From Paenalicyclobacillus macrosporangiidus (GTDB lineage: Bacteria; Bacillota; Bacilli; Alicyclobacillales; Alicyclobacillaceae), in assembly GCF_900116805.1 (NCBI RefSeq), contig NZ_FPBV01000002.1, positions 62,001-126,000 on the forward strand: a stretch of 64,000 nucleotides of DNA, in the 5' to 3' direction. The position numbers and the translations under genes were made by a program. Numbering within the stretch: position 1 is the stretch's first letter; the number at the start of each line of letters is the position of its first letter. The notes below the pieces were generated by a model that was not told the origin of the DNA, made no database searches, and saw nothing but the letters and a program-made list of their open reading frames with translations. Shown here in pieces: positions 23,918-33,857 of this stretch.

Positions 23918-26233
23918 TCACTCTTCCACCAGGACGAGCCGCTTGACGTCGGGCAGTTGTTCCACGCTCATGCGGTGATGCGCGCCAAACGTGGCCGCTT
24001 CGAGTTCGTCCTCGATGAGATTCCAGTCCTCCGGCAGATTCCAGAAGCGTTTGAATTCCTCGAGGAATTTGGGGCTAAGTTGGAAACTGGTCGCAAACAT
24101 GTGACGCACCTGGACCGACGCCTCCTTGCGCAAGATGCGCTCGCGCTCTTCCTGCATCCACTCCCGCGTCGGTCTGCTTTTTTGAATCCGCTCCTGCCGG
24201 ATGGCTTGGCGTCGCTCGCGCGTGGCCTCCCGGTCCACGTGCCAGCGGCCCTCCTCATCCTGGTAGATGACCGCCCCGTATACCTTCTCGGCATAGCGGG
24301 GAAGCAGGTAGTTCCCGTTGAGGTCGGCTTCGATTTTCTCCGGATCGCGCTCTATCGGATCCCCGAAACCAGGCCCACCGCGGAGGTAATTGAGGTACAG
24401 GTCGTAGTTCTCAAAAATAGTCTCGGTGGTCATGGTCTGCTTGTCGCGCCGGACGGATTGCGCCTGCATCTTCTGTTCGTATCCGGGATGATCCGGATCC
24501 GCGTCGGGGCCGAGCGGCAGTGGCAGTCCCTGCTCAATCCGTTGCTTCAGATCGGTCCCATGCGCCTCAAACCGGTACCCGGTGGCCGCGGGGTACCCTC
24601 CCATCAGGCCCCAATCGCTGGACATGTATCCGTTCCCCATGAAGAACATGGTCCAGTCCTTGGCGTTGTGCACCATGCGGAGGGTCTCGTAACCGCACCC
24701 GCCGCGGTACTTGCCGTAACCCCCGGAGTTGGCCTTCACGTTCCGGCTCAGGTAGATCAGCGGTTCGGCCAACTCCCAAATCTCCATGTCGCCCATGTCG
24801 CCCTCGGGGTTCCAGATGGCCGCCGCGTGATCCAGCCCGTCCTTGACCGCGGTGGCACCGGTCCCTTCGGAGGCCGCCTCGAAGCTGTTGACCGCGTGGA
24901 TTTCGTTATACTGGTTGAATCCGCCGCCTTGCAGCCAGTTGGAGGTGTTGGCATTGCCGGCGTTGACCTCTTCGAGGTAACCGCGGGCGAAGTAGGCGGT
25001 GCTGAGACTGCGCCAGAGCGCGCTCCAGGCCGAGACCAGGAAGTGCCACGAGTACGAGTGCGCCGTGCGGCGGTCATCCGGGTTCTGCCAGGTGCCTTTC
25101 GGCAGACGGAATTGCGTCGCGTAGTATGCGCCGTCGTTGATGAGTTCCGTCGGGATGAGCGTCTGGGTCATCATCACCCAGATGCCGCTCGTGAACGAGA
25201 CCGGTTGCGCGTTGAAGGAATGCCATCCCCAACGGCTGGACCCGTCGAAATCCAGCTTCCACGTCCCATCCGGCCGAATGGTGACCTCGTGCGGCGCATG
25301 CATGATGGTGTCCACTTTGGCGTAGGGCGGCACGTTCACGTCGGGATGCGCGTAGCCGACGTCGACGAACGCCACACCCCGGTATGTGCCCGGCACGGTC
25401 AACGACCGAATGCGCCGGATCAGGCCGCGGCGCCCATCCTCAATGACTTCATAGGCGAACCGCATATACCGGTCGATTCCCACCTCGGCGATGAGATCGA
25501 GCACCAGATCCCGAATCATGTGGCATCCCGCGATGCGCGTACGCTCATCCAACAGCCAATACCGGGTGGTTCGAATGGAACGCTGGCTCTCGTGGATCCA
25601 GTCGCGCAGCGGCCGGTCGTTTTCCCCGGTCTTCCGGCACGTCACCTGGTACCCGTCCCCGAATCGTTGCACCGGTCCCATGGTCATCGACCCGGGCCCC
25701 ACGGCGCCGGTGTCGATCACGTGGGTGACGCCCCCGACCCATCCTACCAGTTGGTCCTCCCAGAAGATCGGCACGATGGTGTGCACATCGCAAGGGTGCA
25801 CATTGCCCAACAGGCAGTCGTTGTTCGTGAAGATGTCTCCCGGACGAATCCCCGGGTTCTCCTCCCATCCATTCTCAATCATGTACTTGATGGCGGCCCC
25901 CATCGTTCCCACGTGGATGATGATGCCGGTCGAGGTCATCAAGGAGTCCCCCACGGGGTTGTACAGCGTGAAGCACAGCTCCCCTTCCTGTTCGACAATC
26001 GGAGACGCGGCAATCCGTTTCGCCGTCTCACGGGCATTCACCACGCCGGCCCGCAGACGGGAAAACACCTTGTTGTACAGAATCGGTTCCTTCTCCTTCA
26101 GATCCATTCGGATGAGGCCAGCGTAGTGACCGGTCTCACGCGAGGTATGGAGGACAGCGTCGCGATGCTGCTTCAGCACCTGTCCCCCGAGCTTGAGCGG
26201 ACGGAAGTCCACACCACTGGCGACCTTGGCCAT
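23918..26233 (-). CDS. acxB: acetone carboxylase alpha subunit (hydantoinase B-like)
   Basis: 771 residues, HyuB/hydantoinase B superfamily. In acetone carboxylase this subunit carries out the Mn-dependent carboxylation step with phosphorylated intermediates passed from the beta subunit. Signature regions include GDIFTNNDCLLGNVHPCDVHTI, FFMGNGYMSSDWGLMGGYPA and NYLRGGPGFGDPIERDP. Excellent AAAGGAGG site. Encoded between acxA (30 bases upstream) and acxC. Length matches the family. Confidence 0.93.
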   Translation of the reverse strand: MAKVASGVDFRPLKLGGQVLKQHRDAVLHTSRETGHYAGLIRMDLKEKEPILYNKVFSRLRAGVVNARETAKRIAASPIVEQEGELCFTLYNPVGDSLMTSTGIIIHVGTMGAAIKYMIENGWEENPGIRPGDIFTNNDCLLGNVHPCDVHTIVPIFWEDQLVGWVGGVTHVIDTGAVGPGSMTMGPVQRFGDGYQVTCRKTGENDRPLRDWIHESQRSIRTTRYWLLDERTRIAGCHMIRDLVLDLIAEVGIDRYMRFAYEVIEDGRRGLIRRIRSLTVPGTYRGVAFVDVGYAHPDVNVPPYAKVDTIMHAPHEVTIRPDGTWKLDFDGSSRWGWHSFNAQPVSFTSGIWVMMTQTLIPTELINDGAYYATQFRLPKGTWQNPDDRRTAHSYSWHFLVSAWSALWRSLSTAYFARGYLEEVNAGNANTSNWLQGGGFNQYNEIHAVNSFEAASEGTGATAVKDGLDHAAAIWNPEGDMGDMEIWELAEPLIYLSRNVKANSGGYGKYRGGCGYETLRMVHNAKDWTMFFMGNGYMSSDWGLMGGYPAATGYRFEAHGTDLKQRIEQGLPLPLGPDADPDHPGYEQKMQAQSVRRDKQTMTTETIFENYDLYLNYLRGGPGFGDPIERDPEKIEADLNGNYLLPRYAEKVYGAVIYQDEEGRWHVDREATRERRQAIRQERIQKSRPTREWMQEERERILRKEASVQVRHMFATSFQLSPKFLEEFKRFWNLPEDWNLIEDELEAATFGAHHRMSVEQLPDVKRLVLVEE

Positions 26234-26263
26234 TTGTCGTGCCTCCTTTGATTACGAAACTTT

Positions 26264-28402
26264 TCATTCCACCCGCTTCAGGTGGAAGAGCCGGTGGGCA
26301 TCCAGCGTGGTGACCCATCCGGGCGGGACCACAAACGTGGTCGCGGGCGCCTCGATGATGGCGGGACCCTGAATCTGATTGCCGGCGCGGAGCGTGTCCA
26401 TGTCCCACACATCCGCTTTCACCCAACCCTTGCGAAAATAGAACGGCCTCTGCCCGCGATGCGCCTGCGGTGGCGGCGTGATTCCCCCGTACGCTTCCTC
26501 CGGGATGCGCGGCTTGACGCTGTCCACCAGACCGCGCATGATGGCGCCCGTGATGGTGAATCCGAGCTCCGGACTGCGGGCGGCCTTCGCGTACACACGC
26601 GCGTAGGTGTTCTCAAACGCGTCCGTCAGCACATTCCAATCCTCTGCCGTCTCCAACCGGCCGAGCGGCGATTCAATTTCGAGATCGTTGAGCTGTCCGC
26701 GGTACATCATCCGGTACCCCGGCAGAAGCGTCACCTGATCTGCCGCATAACCGTTCAGCCGAAACTCCTCTATCACCTTTTCCGCCAGCTCCATCCAGGC
26801 ACTTTGCAGTTCTTCCACCGCCTCAAGCCGTTCGGCGGCATCCGCGTCCGGAGCCACATTGATATCCAGGCTCTTGTCGTAGCGGTACTCGAACTCCGCG
26901 GCGGCGCAGCCGAAGGCGGAAAATCCCGCGGCCCATGCCGGGACGATGATCTCCTGGAAGCCCAACCCGTCCGTGTACCCGTACGTGTGCACCGGACCCG
27001 CCCCGCCGTAGGAGAAACACACGAACTCGGAGGGGTGATACCCTTTTCCGCTGATCATGGCGCGCAGGTGATCCCGCAGCCGCGTGTCGAGCAATTCAAT
27101 CACGCCAGCCGCCGCCTCCTCCACGCTGAGCCCCAGCGGACGCGCGATCTGCTCCTCAATCGCCGCTCGCGCCCGTTCGACGTCCAGCCGAATTTGCCCG
27201 CCCAAGAAATTGTCCGGATTGATGTACCCCAGCACCACGTGGCAATCCGATACGGTGACCGTCTCGACACCGCTTTCCCGCCAGCACACGCCGACGCGGT
27301 ACCCTGCGCTGTCCGGACCGATGCGGATGGCGCGGGTGTAAGGATCGATCCGCACGTAACTCCCGGCACCGGATCCCACGCTGTCCATCTGCACGAGCGG
27401 CAACGACAAGACCAACCGGGCCATGTCCGGGTCGTGTTGGATGGTGAATTGCCCCTGCACGACCAGCGCCATATCAAAGCTGGTCCCGCCGATGTCGGTG
27501 GCGGCGATGTTGCGGTAACCCAGCTGTTCACCCAAGTATCGCGTCCCGATGACCCCTCCGATGGGACCCGATACGGCCGTCCGGGCCAATTCCTTGGCGG
27601 TCCAGCTGATGGTGCCGCCGTGGCTGGCCATCACCCGCAGGTCGAAGCGGGCCCCGTACTGCTTGAACCGTTCGTTGATCCGGACCAGCGTTTTGCGCGA
27701 CGGCTCCGCCGCGTACGCCTCCAGAATGGTGGTGTTGGTCCGGTGGGACTCCTTGCGGACCGGATAGTAGTCCGAGGAAGCGAACACAGGGATGTTTTTC
27801 CCCGACGCGCGGACCACCTCGAGCACAATGTCCCGGACCCGCCGTTCATGTGCCGGGTTTTTGTACGCGTGCAGAAAACTGATGACAATCCCTTCCACAT
27901 CGTGGGACACCAATTGCCGGGCCGCCTCGTATGCCTCCTGTTCCCGCAACGGAATGACCACTTGGCCGAACATGTCCACCCGTTCGGTCACACCGAAGGT
28001 CAGCTCGCGGGGCACGAGCGGCGGATCGTACCGGTGGGTATTGAGGTGAAGGCGGTCTTCATAGGAGTATCCGAGGTACGACTGAACGGACCGCCCCATC
28101 CGGTGGAAATCCTCCATTCCCCGGTTCACGATGAGCCCGACCCGCATGCCTTTTCTCTGGACGATGCGATTGAGCATCGCGGTGCCGGAGTAGACCGCGG
28201 TGACCAGTTGCGGAAAGACGTCTTCCACGGTGAGATGCCACTGCGCCAGCGCATCGACAGACGAATTGACCAGCCCGACCGACTCGTCCTGGGGTGTGCT
28301 CTGTGCCTTGCCGACGACGAAGTTCCCGTCTGTGTCCACAAAAAAGGTGTCCGTCATCGTCCCGCCAGCATCAATCCCGAGCACCTGAATGCGGCTCGTC
28401 AT
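26264..28402 (-). CDS. acxA: acetone carboxylase beta subunit (hydantoinase A-like)
   Basis: 712 residues, HyuA family with actin-like ATPase fold: GIDAGGTMTDTFFVD at residues ~9-23 and NIAATDIGGTSFDMALV near 300 are the two phosphate-binding motifs. It phosphorylates acetone and bicarbonate with ATP. Start ATG at 28402 has AAAGGAGG upstream; the longer open frame to 28660 runs through the promoter and is rejected. First gene of acxABC; a sigma-54 promoter lies about 60 bases upstream. Confidence 0.93.
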   Translation of the reverse strand: MTSRIQVLGIDAGGTMTDTFFVDTDGNFVVGKAQSTPQDESVGLVNSSVDALAQWHLTVEDVFPQLVTAVYSGTAMLNRIVQRKGMRVGLIVNRGMEDFHRMGRSVQSYLGYSYEDRLHLNTHRYDPPLVPRELTFGVTERVDMFGQVVIPLREQEAYEAARQLVSHDVEGIVISFLHAYKNPAHERRVRDIVLEVVRASGKNIPVFASSDYYPVRKESHRTNTTILEAYAAEPSRKTLVRINERFKQYGARFDLRVMASHGGTISWTAKELARTAVSGPIGGVIGTRYLGEQLGYRNIAATDIGGTSFDMALVVQGQFTIQHDPDMARLVLSLPLVQMDSVGSGAGSYVRIDPYTRAIRIGPDSAGYRVGVCWRESGVETVTVSDCHVVLGYINPDNFLGGQIRLDVERARAAIEEQIARPLGLSVEEAAAGVIELLDTRLRDHLRAMISGKGYHPSEFVCFSYGGAGPVHTYGYTDGLGFQEIIVPAWAAGFSAFGCAAAEFEYRYDKSLDINVAPDADAAERLEAVEELQSAWMELAEKVIEEFRLNGYAADQVTLLPGYRMMYRGQLNDLEIESPLGRLETAEDWNVLTDAFENTYARVYAKAARSPELGFTITGAIMRGLVDSVKPRIPEEAYGGITPPPQAHRGQRPFYFRKGWVKADVWDMDTLRAGNQIQGPAIIEAPATTFVVPPGWVTTLDAHRLFHLKRVE

Positions 28403-28462
28403 CTGCGAGGAACCTCCTTTGCCTTTGTGGGATACGCAAACGGCGTTCGTACACAGGGCGAG

Positions 28463-28477
28463 GCAAATTGCGTGCCA
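28463..28477 (-). promoter_or_regulatory. sigma-54 (RpoN) promoter of acxABC
   Basis: Minus strand TGGCAC-GCAAT-TTGC: exact -24 (GG) and -12 (GC) elements with the required spacing, about 60 bases before the acxA start. A sigma-54 activator is encoded divergently. Confidence 0.88.
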
Positions 28478-28547
28478 ATCCGAAGGGCCGCCGCCAAAGC
28501 GGAAACGGCCGGTTCCGCGAGGCCGGCTCCCACGCACGGTGTCCGAT

Positions 28548-28567
28548 TGTGATACACAGGTGTCGCA
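28548..28567. promoter_or_regulatory. candidate AcxR upstream activating sequence
   Basis: Imperfect palindrome TGTGATAC-ACAG-GTGTCGCA (6 of 8 arm positions match) 70-90 bases upstream of the -24 element, a normal distance for an enhancer site of a sigma-54 activator. A partial repeat, CTGATACAA, follows at 28571. Confidence 0.5.
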
Positions 28568-28678
28568 TTTCTGATACAATATTCGATGGATTCCGATATT
28601 GATGTTTCCCCGAAATCGTGCGTATAATGGCATCCAAAGCTGCTCGCATCCTGAATCCACGACGGGAGATGTGGGAAT

Positions 28679-30676
28679 ATGGGAGAAGAGCTGGCGATTT
28701 TATCCCCCCAGGAGGTCTTCGAAAAGAAGCGGGTGCTCAAGAACGCGTGGGAGGCTTATGTAAGCGATCACAAGGTCGTCACCGGCGTGAGAGGGTCCGT
28801 GCTGGAATCGTGGAAACGAAGCCAATCGTTCGGGATTCAGCCAGGACAGCGGCAGGCGCGTTACGCACAAGGCGTGGATGAGGTCATCGAGTGGCGGAAG
28901 GAGTCGGAGTTTTTTGCCACCGCCATTCCAATCCTGGAACAGGTCTACAGCCAGATTGAAGAGACGAGGCACATCCTGACCTTGACGGAGGCTCACGGCC
29001 GCATCATCTACCTTCGCGGAAACCATCACATCCTCGAAAAAGCGGAGGCCATGCGCTTCACACTGGGCGCCGACTGGAGTGAACAGTCCGCCGGTACCAA
29101 TGCCATCGGAACATCCGTGTACCTGAAGAAGCCGATTCAGATTTTTTCCTATGAACACTTTGCTCAGGGCGCGCATGACTGGGTGTGTTCAGCCTCACCG
29201 GTGTATGATGAACACTCCGGTAAGCTGCTCGGCATCGTCGACTTGACCGCTCCCCACGAATACGCCCAACCGCACACGCTCAGCATGGCGAAGATGATTG
29301 CGACGCAGATTCAGGCGGAGTATCTCCGGATATCCAACGACATCCGGCGCTGTCTGCATGAGGAGTACGTCAAGGCTCGAAACCGCTGGCCGCATGAACC
29401 GATGTTGCTGTTCGATGGCGTCTTTCAAGTCATCGCCGAAAACGCGGAAGCCCAGGCCTGGCTGCGCACGGTACAACCGTCGCTCCCGGATCAATCCGTG
29501 TACGCCGTCATTCGCGACGCCCTGCTGACGTGTGCCGGGTCCGAGTGCACCTTCGAGTTGCTGCAGACCGGGTACAAGGTGACGGCCACCGCAATCGTCC
29601 GAAGGAACGAGCGCATTGGTTTTCTCGTCTTGCTTCACCCGAGGTCCCGCCCGCGGCTGGGTGTCTCCCGCGGTTCGTTCGAGGGAGCCGCAACCGGCCC
29701 ATGGGTGCAGATCACCGGCAGGTCGCCCGCCATTCAAACCGCCATCCAGCGGGCGAAAGTGGTGGCGGCCACCAATGTGCCCATTCTCATCACCGGGGAG
29801 AGCGGCACCGGGAAAGAGCTGTTCGCCCGCGCCGTGCATGAGGCCAGCCCGCGGCGTCACCACCCGTTCATCGCAGTCAACATCGCCGCACTGCCCCGCG
29901 AACTGATGGCCAGTGAACTGTTCGGATATGAACCCGGAGCCTTCACGGGCGCGCATCCAAGAGGGAAGAAAGGAAAGTTCGAGGAAGCGCACGGAGGCAC
30001 CCTGTTTCTGGACGAGATTGGCGACATGCCGTTGGATCTCCAGGTCTACCTGCTCCGCGTACTGCAGGAAAAGAAGGTCACCCGGTTGGGCGCGTCTCAC
30101 GCGGAACCCGTCGACGTGCGCATCATTGCCGCCACCCACCAACACCTCGCCGAACGAATCGTCCGCGGAGCGTTCCGTCAAGACCTGTTCTATCGGATCA
30201 ACGTCGTGGAATTGGCCTTGCCGCCTTTGCGGGAGCGCGCAGGGGACATCGTCCTCATCGCCAACCACTTCTTGGCGAAGTTTGCAAGGCAATACGGGCG
30301 TCCTGTGACTTCCTTTGCGGAAGAGACACTCCGATTGTTCACCCAGTACGACTGGCCAGGCAACGTCCGGGAACTGCAAAACGCCGTGGAACATGCCGTC
30401 ATCTTCTCCCAGACGGACACCATCACGCGGAAGGACCTGCCCTCGTACCTGCAGGTCATGGATGAAAGGGCCAAGGCGCCACACCATGCGGGCGCCCCGG
30501 TGGAGCATCCGGACCCGTGGGCGGAGGAAGAGAGGAAACTGATTGCCTACTGGCTCGAAAAACTGGATGGCAACGTCAGTGAGGTGGCGCGCCGGCTCCG
30601 CCGTTCGCGATCGACCATCTACCGGAAGATGAAACAATACGGGATCGACAGCGTCCGGTTTCCCCTCATCGATTGA
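28679..30676 (+). CDS. acxR: sigma-54-dependent activator AcxR (AcoR family)
   Basis: 665 residues. N-terminal AcoR-type region (VLESWKRSQSFGI ~ residue 41) and GAF sensor (~80-215), then an AAA+ domain with Walker A GESGTGKE (~373), the sigma-54-contacting GAFTGA loop (~420), Walker B TLFLDEIGD and arginine-finger region, then a Fis-type HTH (~625-655, NVSEVARRLRRSRSTIYRKM). It should activate acxABC from the promoter 200 bases away in the divergent region, probably in response to acetone or a related ketone. The start has a GGGAGATGTGGGAAT leader with a moderate site. Confidence 0.92.
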   Translation: MGEELAILSPQEVFEKKRVLKNAWEAYVSDHKVVTGVRGSVLESWKRSQSFGIQPGQRQARYAQGVDEVIEWRKESEFFATAIPILEQVYSQIEETRHILTLTEAHGRIIYLRGNHHILEKAEAMRFTLGADWSEQSAGTNAIGTSVYLKKPIQIFSYEHFAQGAHDWVCSASPVYDEHSGKLLGIVDLTAPHEYAQPHTLSMAKMIATQIQAEYLRISNDIRRCLHEEYVKARNRWPHEPMLLFDGVFQVIAENAEAQAWLRTVQPSLPDQSVYAVIRDALLTCAGSECTFELLQTGYKVTATAIVRRNERIGFLVLLHPRSRPRLGVSRGSFEGAATGPWVQITGRSPAIQTAIQRAKVVAATNVPILITGESGTGKELFARAVHEASPRRHHPFIAVNIAALPRELMASELFGYEPGAFTGAHPRGKKGKFEEAHGGTLFLDEIGDMPLDLQVYLLRVLQEKKVTRLGASHAEPVDVRIIAATHQHLAERIVRGAFRQDLFYRINVVELALPPLRERAGDIVLIANHFLAKFARQYGRPVTSFAEETLRLFTQYDWPGNVRELQNAVEHAVIFSQTDTITRKDLPSYLQVMDERAKAPHHAGAPVEHPDPWAEEERKLIAYWLEKLDGNVSEVARRLRRSRSTIYRKMKQYGIDSVRFPLID

Positions 30677-30733
30677 CCCAACCCGCCACACCGAGCCCAG
30701 CGCCCGCAGGGCCTTTCGTCGCCGACCAGCCGC

Positions 30734-31714
30734 TCAACAATGTCGGCAACGATCCACCGCGGACCTCCACCACGCGACGGCAGAGGTCCAGTTCATGCCG
30801 CCGGCCTGCCTGTCCAGATGGTGTTTCATCGCTCTGAAGACCGCACCGGCCGCCGCGCTTCGCTGAAGGACGACGATATTCCTGTTGGTTTGTGCACGTC
30901 TCAACCCGTCCACCATCAGCGGGCTGTTGACGAGCACCCCGCCTGACACCACCACGTTTGGCGCGATGCGATCCGCAAGTTGCGCGAACACGGCATCCAC
31001 CATCGCGGACAGGTCTCGAATCGCGTCGTAAATGATGGCCCGTGCCACGTCATCGGCGGGCGCACACTGAAGAACCCACTTGGAAAAGCTGGCAATCACG
31101 CTGACCGGGTGTGGCGATCGGTAGACGCGTGGAATCAAGTCGGCAGGATGCGAGACGCCGAAGGCCTCTTGGGCCGCCTCCCACAATTGGGTAGACGGTC
31201 CCCGTCCCTCACACGACTGAATGGCTGCCGTCAGGCCGCGCTGCCCGATGGCGAATCCGCTCCCCTCGTCACCGAGCAAGTAGCCGAATCCGCCAGCGCG
31301 GGCAATTCTGCCGTCCTCGTCTTCTCCGACGGCGATGGACCCGGTTCCTGCAATCAACGCGACGCCTGAGCGGCCCTCCGTACCCGCGGAGAGGACCGGA
31401 AGGGCGTCGTTCACCACCTCAATCGCCGCGGAGGGAAAGCCGTCGCGCAACGCCAGGGACCATTGTTCCCTGTCGTTCGGGCGGTCGACGCCGGCCATTC
31501 CCGCACAGATGGCGACGAGGTCCTTCGGAGCCGCCTGCATTTCGCGCAGTCCCGTTTGGAGGAGTTCCAGCACCGTCTCGACCGCCCGCTGCCAACCGAC
31601 CGTGTTGGGGTTTGCAGGGGGCCCGCTCAACGTGACACCCTGAGCGGAATCGGCGTCCACCATCATCAACTGCGTCTTCGTCCCGCCACCGTCGACGCCC
31701 GCGTAGATCCGCAC
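30734..31714 (-). CDS. BadF/BadG/BcrA/NagK-type sugar kinase (probable MurNAc/GlcNAc kinase)
   Basis: 326 residues, ASKHA ATPase fold. GVDGGGTKTQLMMVD (~residues 6-20), LIAGTGSIAVG (~125) and NVVVSGGVLVNSPLM are the nucleotide motifs. Proteins of this family include N-acetylglucosamine kinase and the Clostridium MurK that phosphorylates both GlcNAc and MurNAc; in this operon with MurQ and NamZ but without a PTS, it is the likely source of MurNAc 6-phosphate. GTG start at 31714 with GGGGGAGG upstream. Last gene of the operon, 13 bases after the AmiE-like gene. Confidence 0.82.
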   Translation of the reverse strand: MRIYAGVDGGGTKTQLMMVDADSAQGVTLSGPPANPNTVGWQRAVETVLELLQTGLREMQAAPKDLVAICAGMAGVDRPNDREQWSLALRDGFPSAAIEVVNDALPVLSAGTEGRSGVALIAGTGSIAVGEDEDGRIARAGGFGYLLGDEGSGFAIGQRGLTAAIQSCEGRGPSTQLWEAAQEAFGVSHPADLIPRVYRSPHPVSVIASFSKWVLQCAPADDVARAIIYDAIRDLSAMVDAVFAQLADRIAPNVVVSGGVLVNSPLMVDGLRRAQTNRNIVVLQRSAAAGAVFRAMKHHLDRQAGGMNWTSAVAWWRSAVDRCRHC

Positions 31715-31727
31715 GTTGTCCTCCCCC

Positions 31728-32810
31728 TCACCGCCACGGTACGTCTCGAATCGCTGCAGCGACCAGATTGTGAAGCCGGGGACGCAGGCGTCTGATCCCC
31801 CTGCGGTCTCTGCCATAGTGGACGTCATTCGTGAGCAGGACGAACCACAAACGCGACATCGGATCGAAGGCGACGCTGGTCCCCGTGAACCCGGTGTGCC
31901 CGACGGCGGTGGTTGGCCACAAATCGCCCATATGATCGAAACCGTCTCCGCGACCAACCCATCCCAGCCCGCGTACCCCGTTCAAGCCCCGGGTCTGACA
32001 GCGGACGGCTACAACCCGAACGGATGGCGACAGCACGCCGGCGTTCGGATCCAACCACGCTTGCACGTATCGCACGACATCCGACAGTGTGCTGAACAGG
32101 CCGGCGTGGCCCGAGACGCCGCCCATCGCCTCGGCATTCTCGTCGTGGACAATCCCCACTTTGGGACCACGGCCATCCTGAGCTTCCGTGGCGGCAATTC
32201 GGTCATGCCACGAAGCGTCCGGAAGATAGGTCGTTTGGCACATTCCGATAGGGGAAAATATCCGTCGCCTCGCATAGGCGTCCAACCGCTCCCCAGTGAC
32301 CACGCGGACCAATTCTCCCAGCAAGATGAACCCGAGGTCGCTGTACGTCACGCGGCTTCCCGGTTCCGCTTCCAGGGGTTCGTTCAATACGGCCGAAACC
32401 ACGTCAGACGGGGTTTGGCACATCCGATAGTATGGCCGATGAGCGGGAAGTCCCGACGTGTGGGTGAGTAGATGGAAGACGGTGACGCGCTCCTTCCTCG
32501 GGTCCCCTGCGGCGAAGTCCGGAAGAAACTCAACCAGTGGTTGAGACAGGTGAATCACCCCGTCATCCACCAGGCTGAGAACGCTCGGCAACGTCGCCAC
32601 CACCTTCGTCAACGACGCCAGGTCAAACAGCGTCCCGTGCTCCACGAGCCGGACCACACCCTGGTGATGTTCCGCGTATCCCATGGCGTCCTGAAGCACC
32701 ATGTCCTGTCCGATCCCGACCGCGAACGCGGCTCCCGGGAGATGTCCTTCCTCCACCTCGCGCCGTACCGTCTGACGGATGACATCCAATTTGTCGGTGT
32801 CAAACTTCAT
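31728..32810 (-). CDS. beta-lactamase-fold serine hydrolase, AmiE-like
   Basis: 360 residues. Serine beta-lactamase/PBP fold: SxxK in ASLTKVVATLP (~Ser 68), YSD in VTYSDLGFILLGE (second motif), and HTGFTG in place of KTG near the C-terminus. No signal peptide. B. subtilis AmiE (YbbE) of the murQ-namZ cluster is a member of the same fold and removes the peptide from MurNAc-peptides; by context this protein is its probable counterpart, which is inference. ATG at 32810 lies 11 bases inside the end of murQ, so the pair is coupled. Confidence 0.8.
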   Translation of the reverse strand: MKFDTDKLDVIRQTVRREVEEGHLPGAAFAVGIGQDMVLQDAMGYAEHHQGVVRLVEHGTLFDLASLTKVVATLPSVLSLVDDGVIHLSQPLVEFLPDFAAGDPRKERVTVFHLLTHTSGLPAHRPYYRMCQTPSDVVSAVLNEPLEAEPGSRVTYSDLGFILLGELVRVVTGERLDAYARRRIFSPIGMCQTTYLPDASWHDRIAATEAQDGRGPKVGIVHDENAEAMGGVSGHAGLFSTLSDVVRYVQAWLDPNAGVLSPSVRVVAVRCQTRGLNGVRGLGWVGRGDGFDHMGDLWPTTAVGHTGFTGTSVAFDPMSRLWFVLLTNDVHYGRDRRGIRRLRPRLHNLVAAAIRDVPWR

Positions 32811-33816
32811 GGCCGTTGCCCTCCGGGTGATCTGCCAGATCCACCGGACTCGACTGCGCACCGTCCATCTGCGCACTGTCCATCCGCGGGCTGTCCAGTT
32901 GCGCAAGCCCCTCCAAGGCGGTGCGAAGGAAGCCCCTCGACCTCTCCAACAACGCCTCCGCGGAGGCCCGGTCCACCTGCCCGGCGGCCATCAGAATGGC
33001 GACCTTGACCTGCCCGTCCGATTTCGCCAACAGCTCCTCCGCCCTCTCATACGATACACCGGTGGCCAGCATGATGATGCGCTTGGAACGTTCCACCAGC
33101 TTCTCATTCGTGGCTCGGAGATCGACCATCAGGTTGCGATAGACCTTTCCCAGACGGACCATGGTGGCCGTACTGATCATGTTGAGGACAAGTTTTTGAG
33201 CCGTACCGGCCTTGAGCCTCGTCGAACCCATCACGATCTCGTTGCCCGTCGGCACCTCGATGGGCAAGTCCGCGTACTGGCTGACCATCGCGGGCGTGTT
33301 GCAACTGATGGATATCGTGAACGCTCCAATCCCGCGCGCATACGAGATGGCCCCCAGCACGTACGGCGTTCGTCCGCTGGCGGTGATCCCAATCAGCACA
33401 TCCTTCGCGGAGAACCCTCGGCGCCGGAGGTCGTCCTCTGCAAAATCCCAGTGGTCTTCGGCCTCCTCAACCGCTTCAAACATCGCTTTCGATCCGCCCG
33501 CAATCACCGCCTGCACCAGATCGGGCGGCGTGTTGAAGGTGGGCGGGCATTCGGCCGCGTCCAACACGCCCAGCCGGCCGCTCGTGCCCGCGCCGGCGTA
33601 AAAGAGGCGCCCGCCATCCCGCAGTCGCTGGACGACCACCTCCACCGCCCGGGTGATCTGAGGGATCGCCGATGCCACGAGATCAGGCACCAATTTGTCC
33701 GCAGCGTTCATGGCGACGAGAATCTCTCTCACAGACCATGTATCCAGATGATCGTACTCGGCGTTTGGCTGTTCCGTGGTGAGCTGGGTCCAAATCGAAT
33801 CCAATGCCTTCAGCAC
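32800..33816 (-). CDS. murQ: N-acetylmuramic acid 6-phosphate etherase MurQ
   Basis: 338 residues. Cleaves the lactyl ether of MurNAc 6-phosphate to GlcNAc 6-phosphate and D-lactate in the cytosol. The signature GAGTSGRLGVLDAAECPPTF (~residue 74) holds the catalytic Glu; SIS-domain ITASGRTPYVLGA and NEKLVERSKRIIM are also conserved. The C-terminal ~35 residues (DSPRMDSAQMDGAQSS) are an extra tail formed from short tandem repeats. Starts at GTG 33816 directly after GAAAGGAC, a close spacing. Between namZ and the AmiE-like gene. Confidence 0.93.
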   Translation of the reverse strand: MLKALDSIWTQLTTEQPNAEYDHLDTWSVREILVAMNAADKLVPDLVASAIPQITRAVEVVVQRLRDGGRLFYAGAGTSGRLGVLDAAECPPTFNTPPDLVQAVIAGGSKAMFEAVEEAEDHWDFAEDDLRRRGFSAKDVLIGITASGRTPYVLGAISYARGIGAFTISISCNTPAMVSQYADLPIEVPTGNEIVMGSTRLKAGTAQKLVLNMISTATMVRLGKVYRNLMVDLRATNEKLVERSKRIIMLATGVSYERAEELLAKSDGQVKVAILMAAGQVDRASAEALLERSRGFLRTALEGLAQLDSPRMDSAQMDGAQSSPVDLADHPEGNGHEV

Positions 33817-33857
33817 GTCCTTTCACTCGCGTCGGAGGGATCGCCGCTATCCAGACC

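Noticed and set aside
28403-28660. N-terminal extension of acxA
   Set aside because: The extra 86 codons run over the sigma-54 promoter and enhancer region; the ATG at 28402 has an excellent ribosome site and the family N-terminus.
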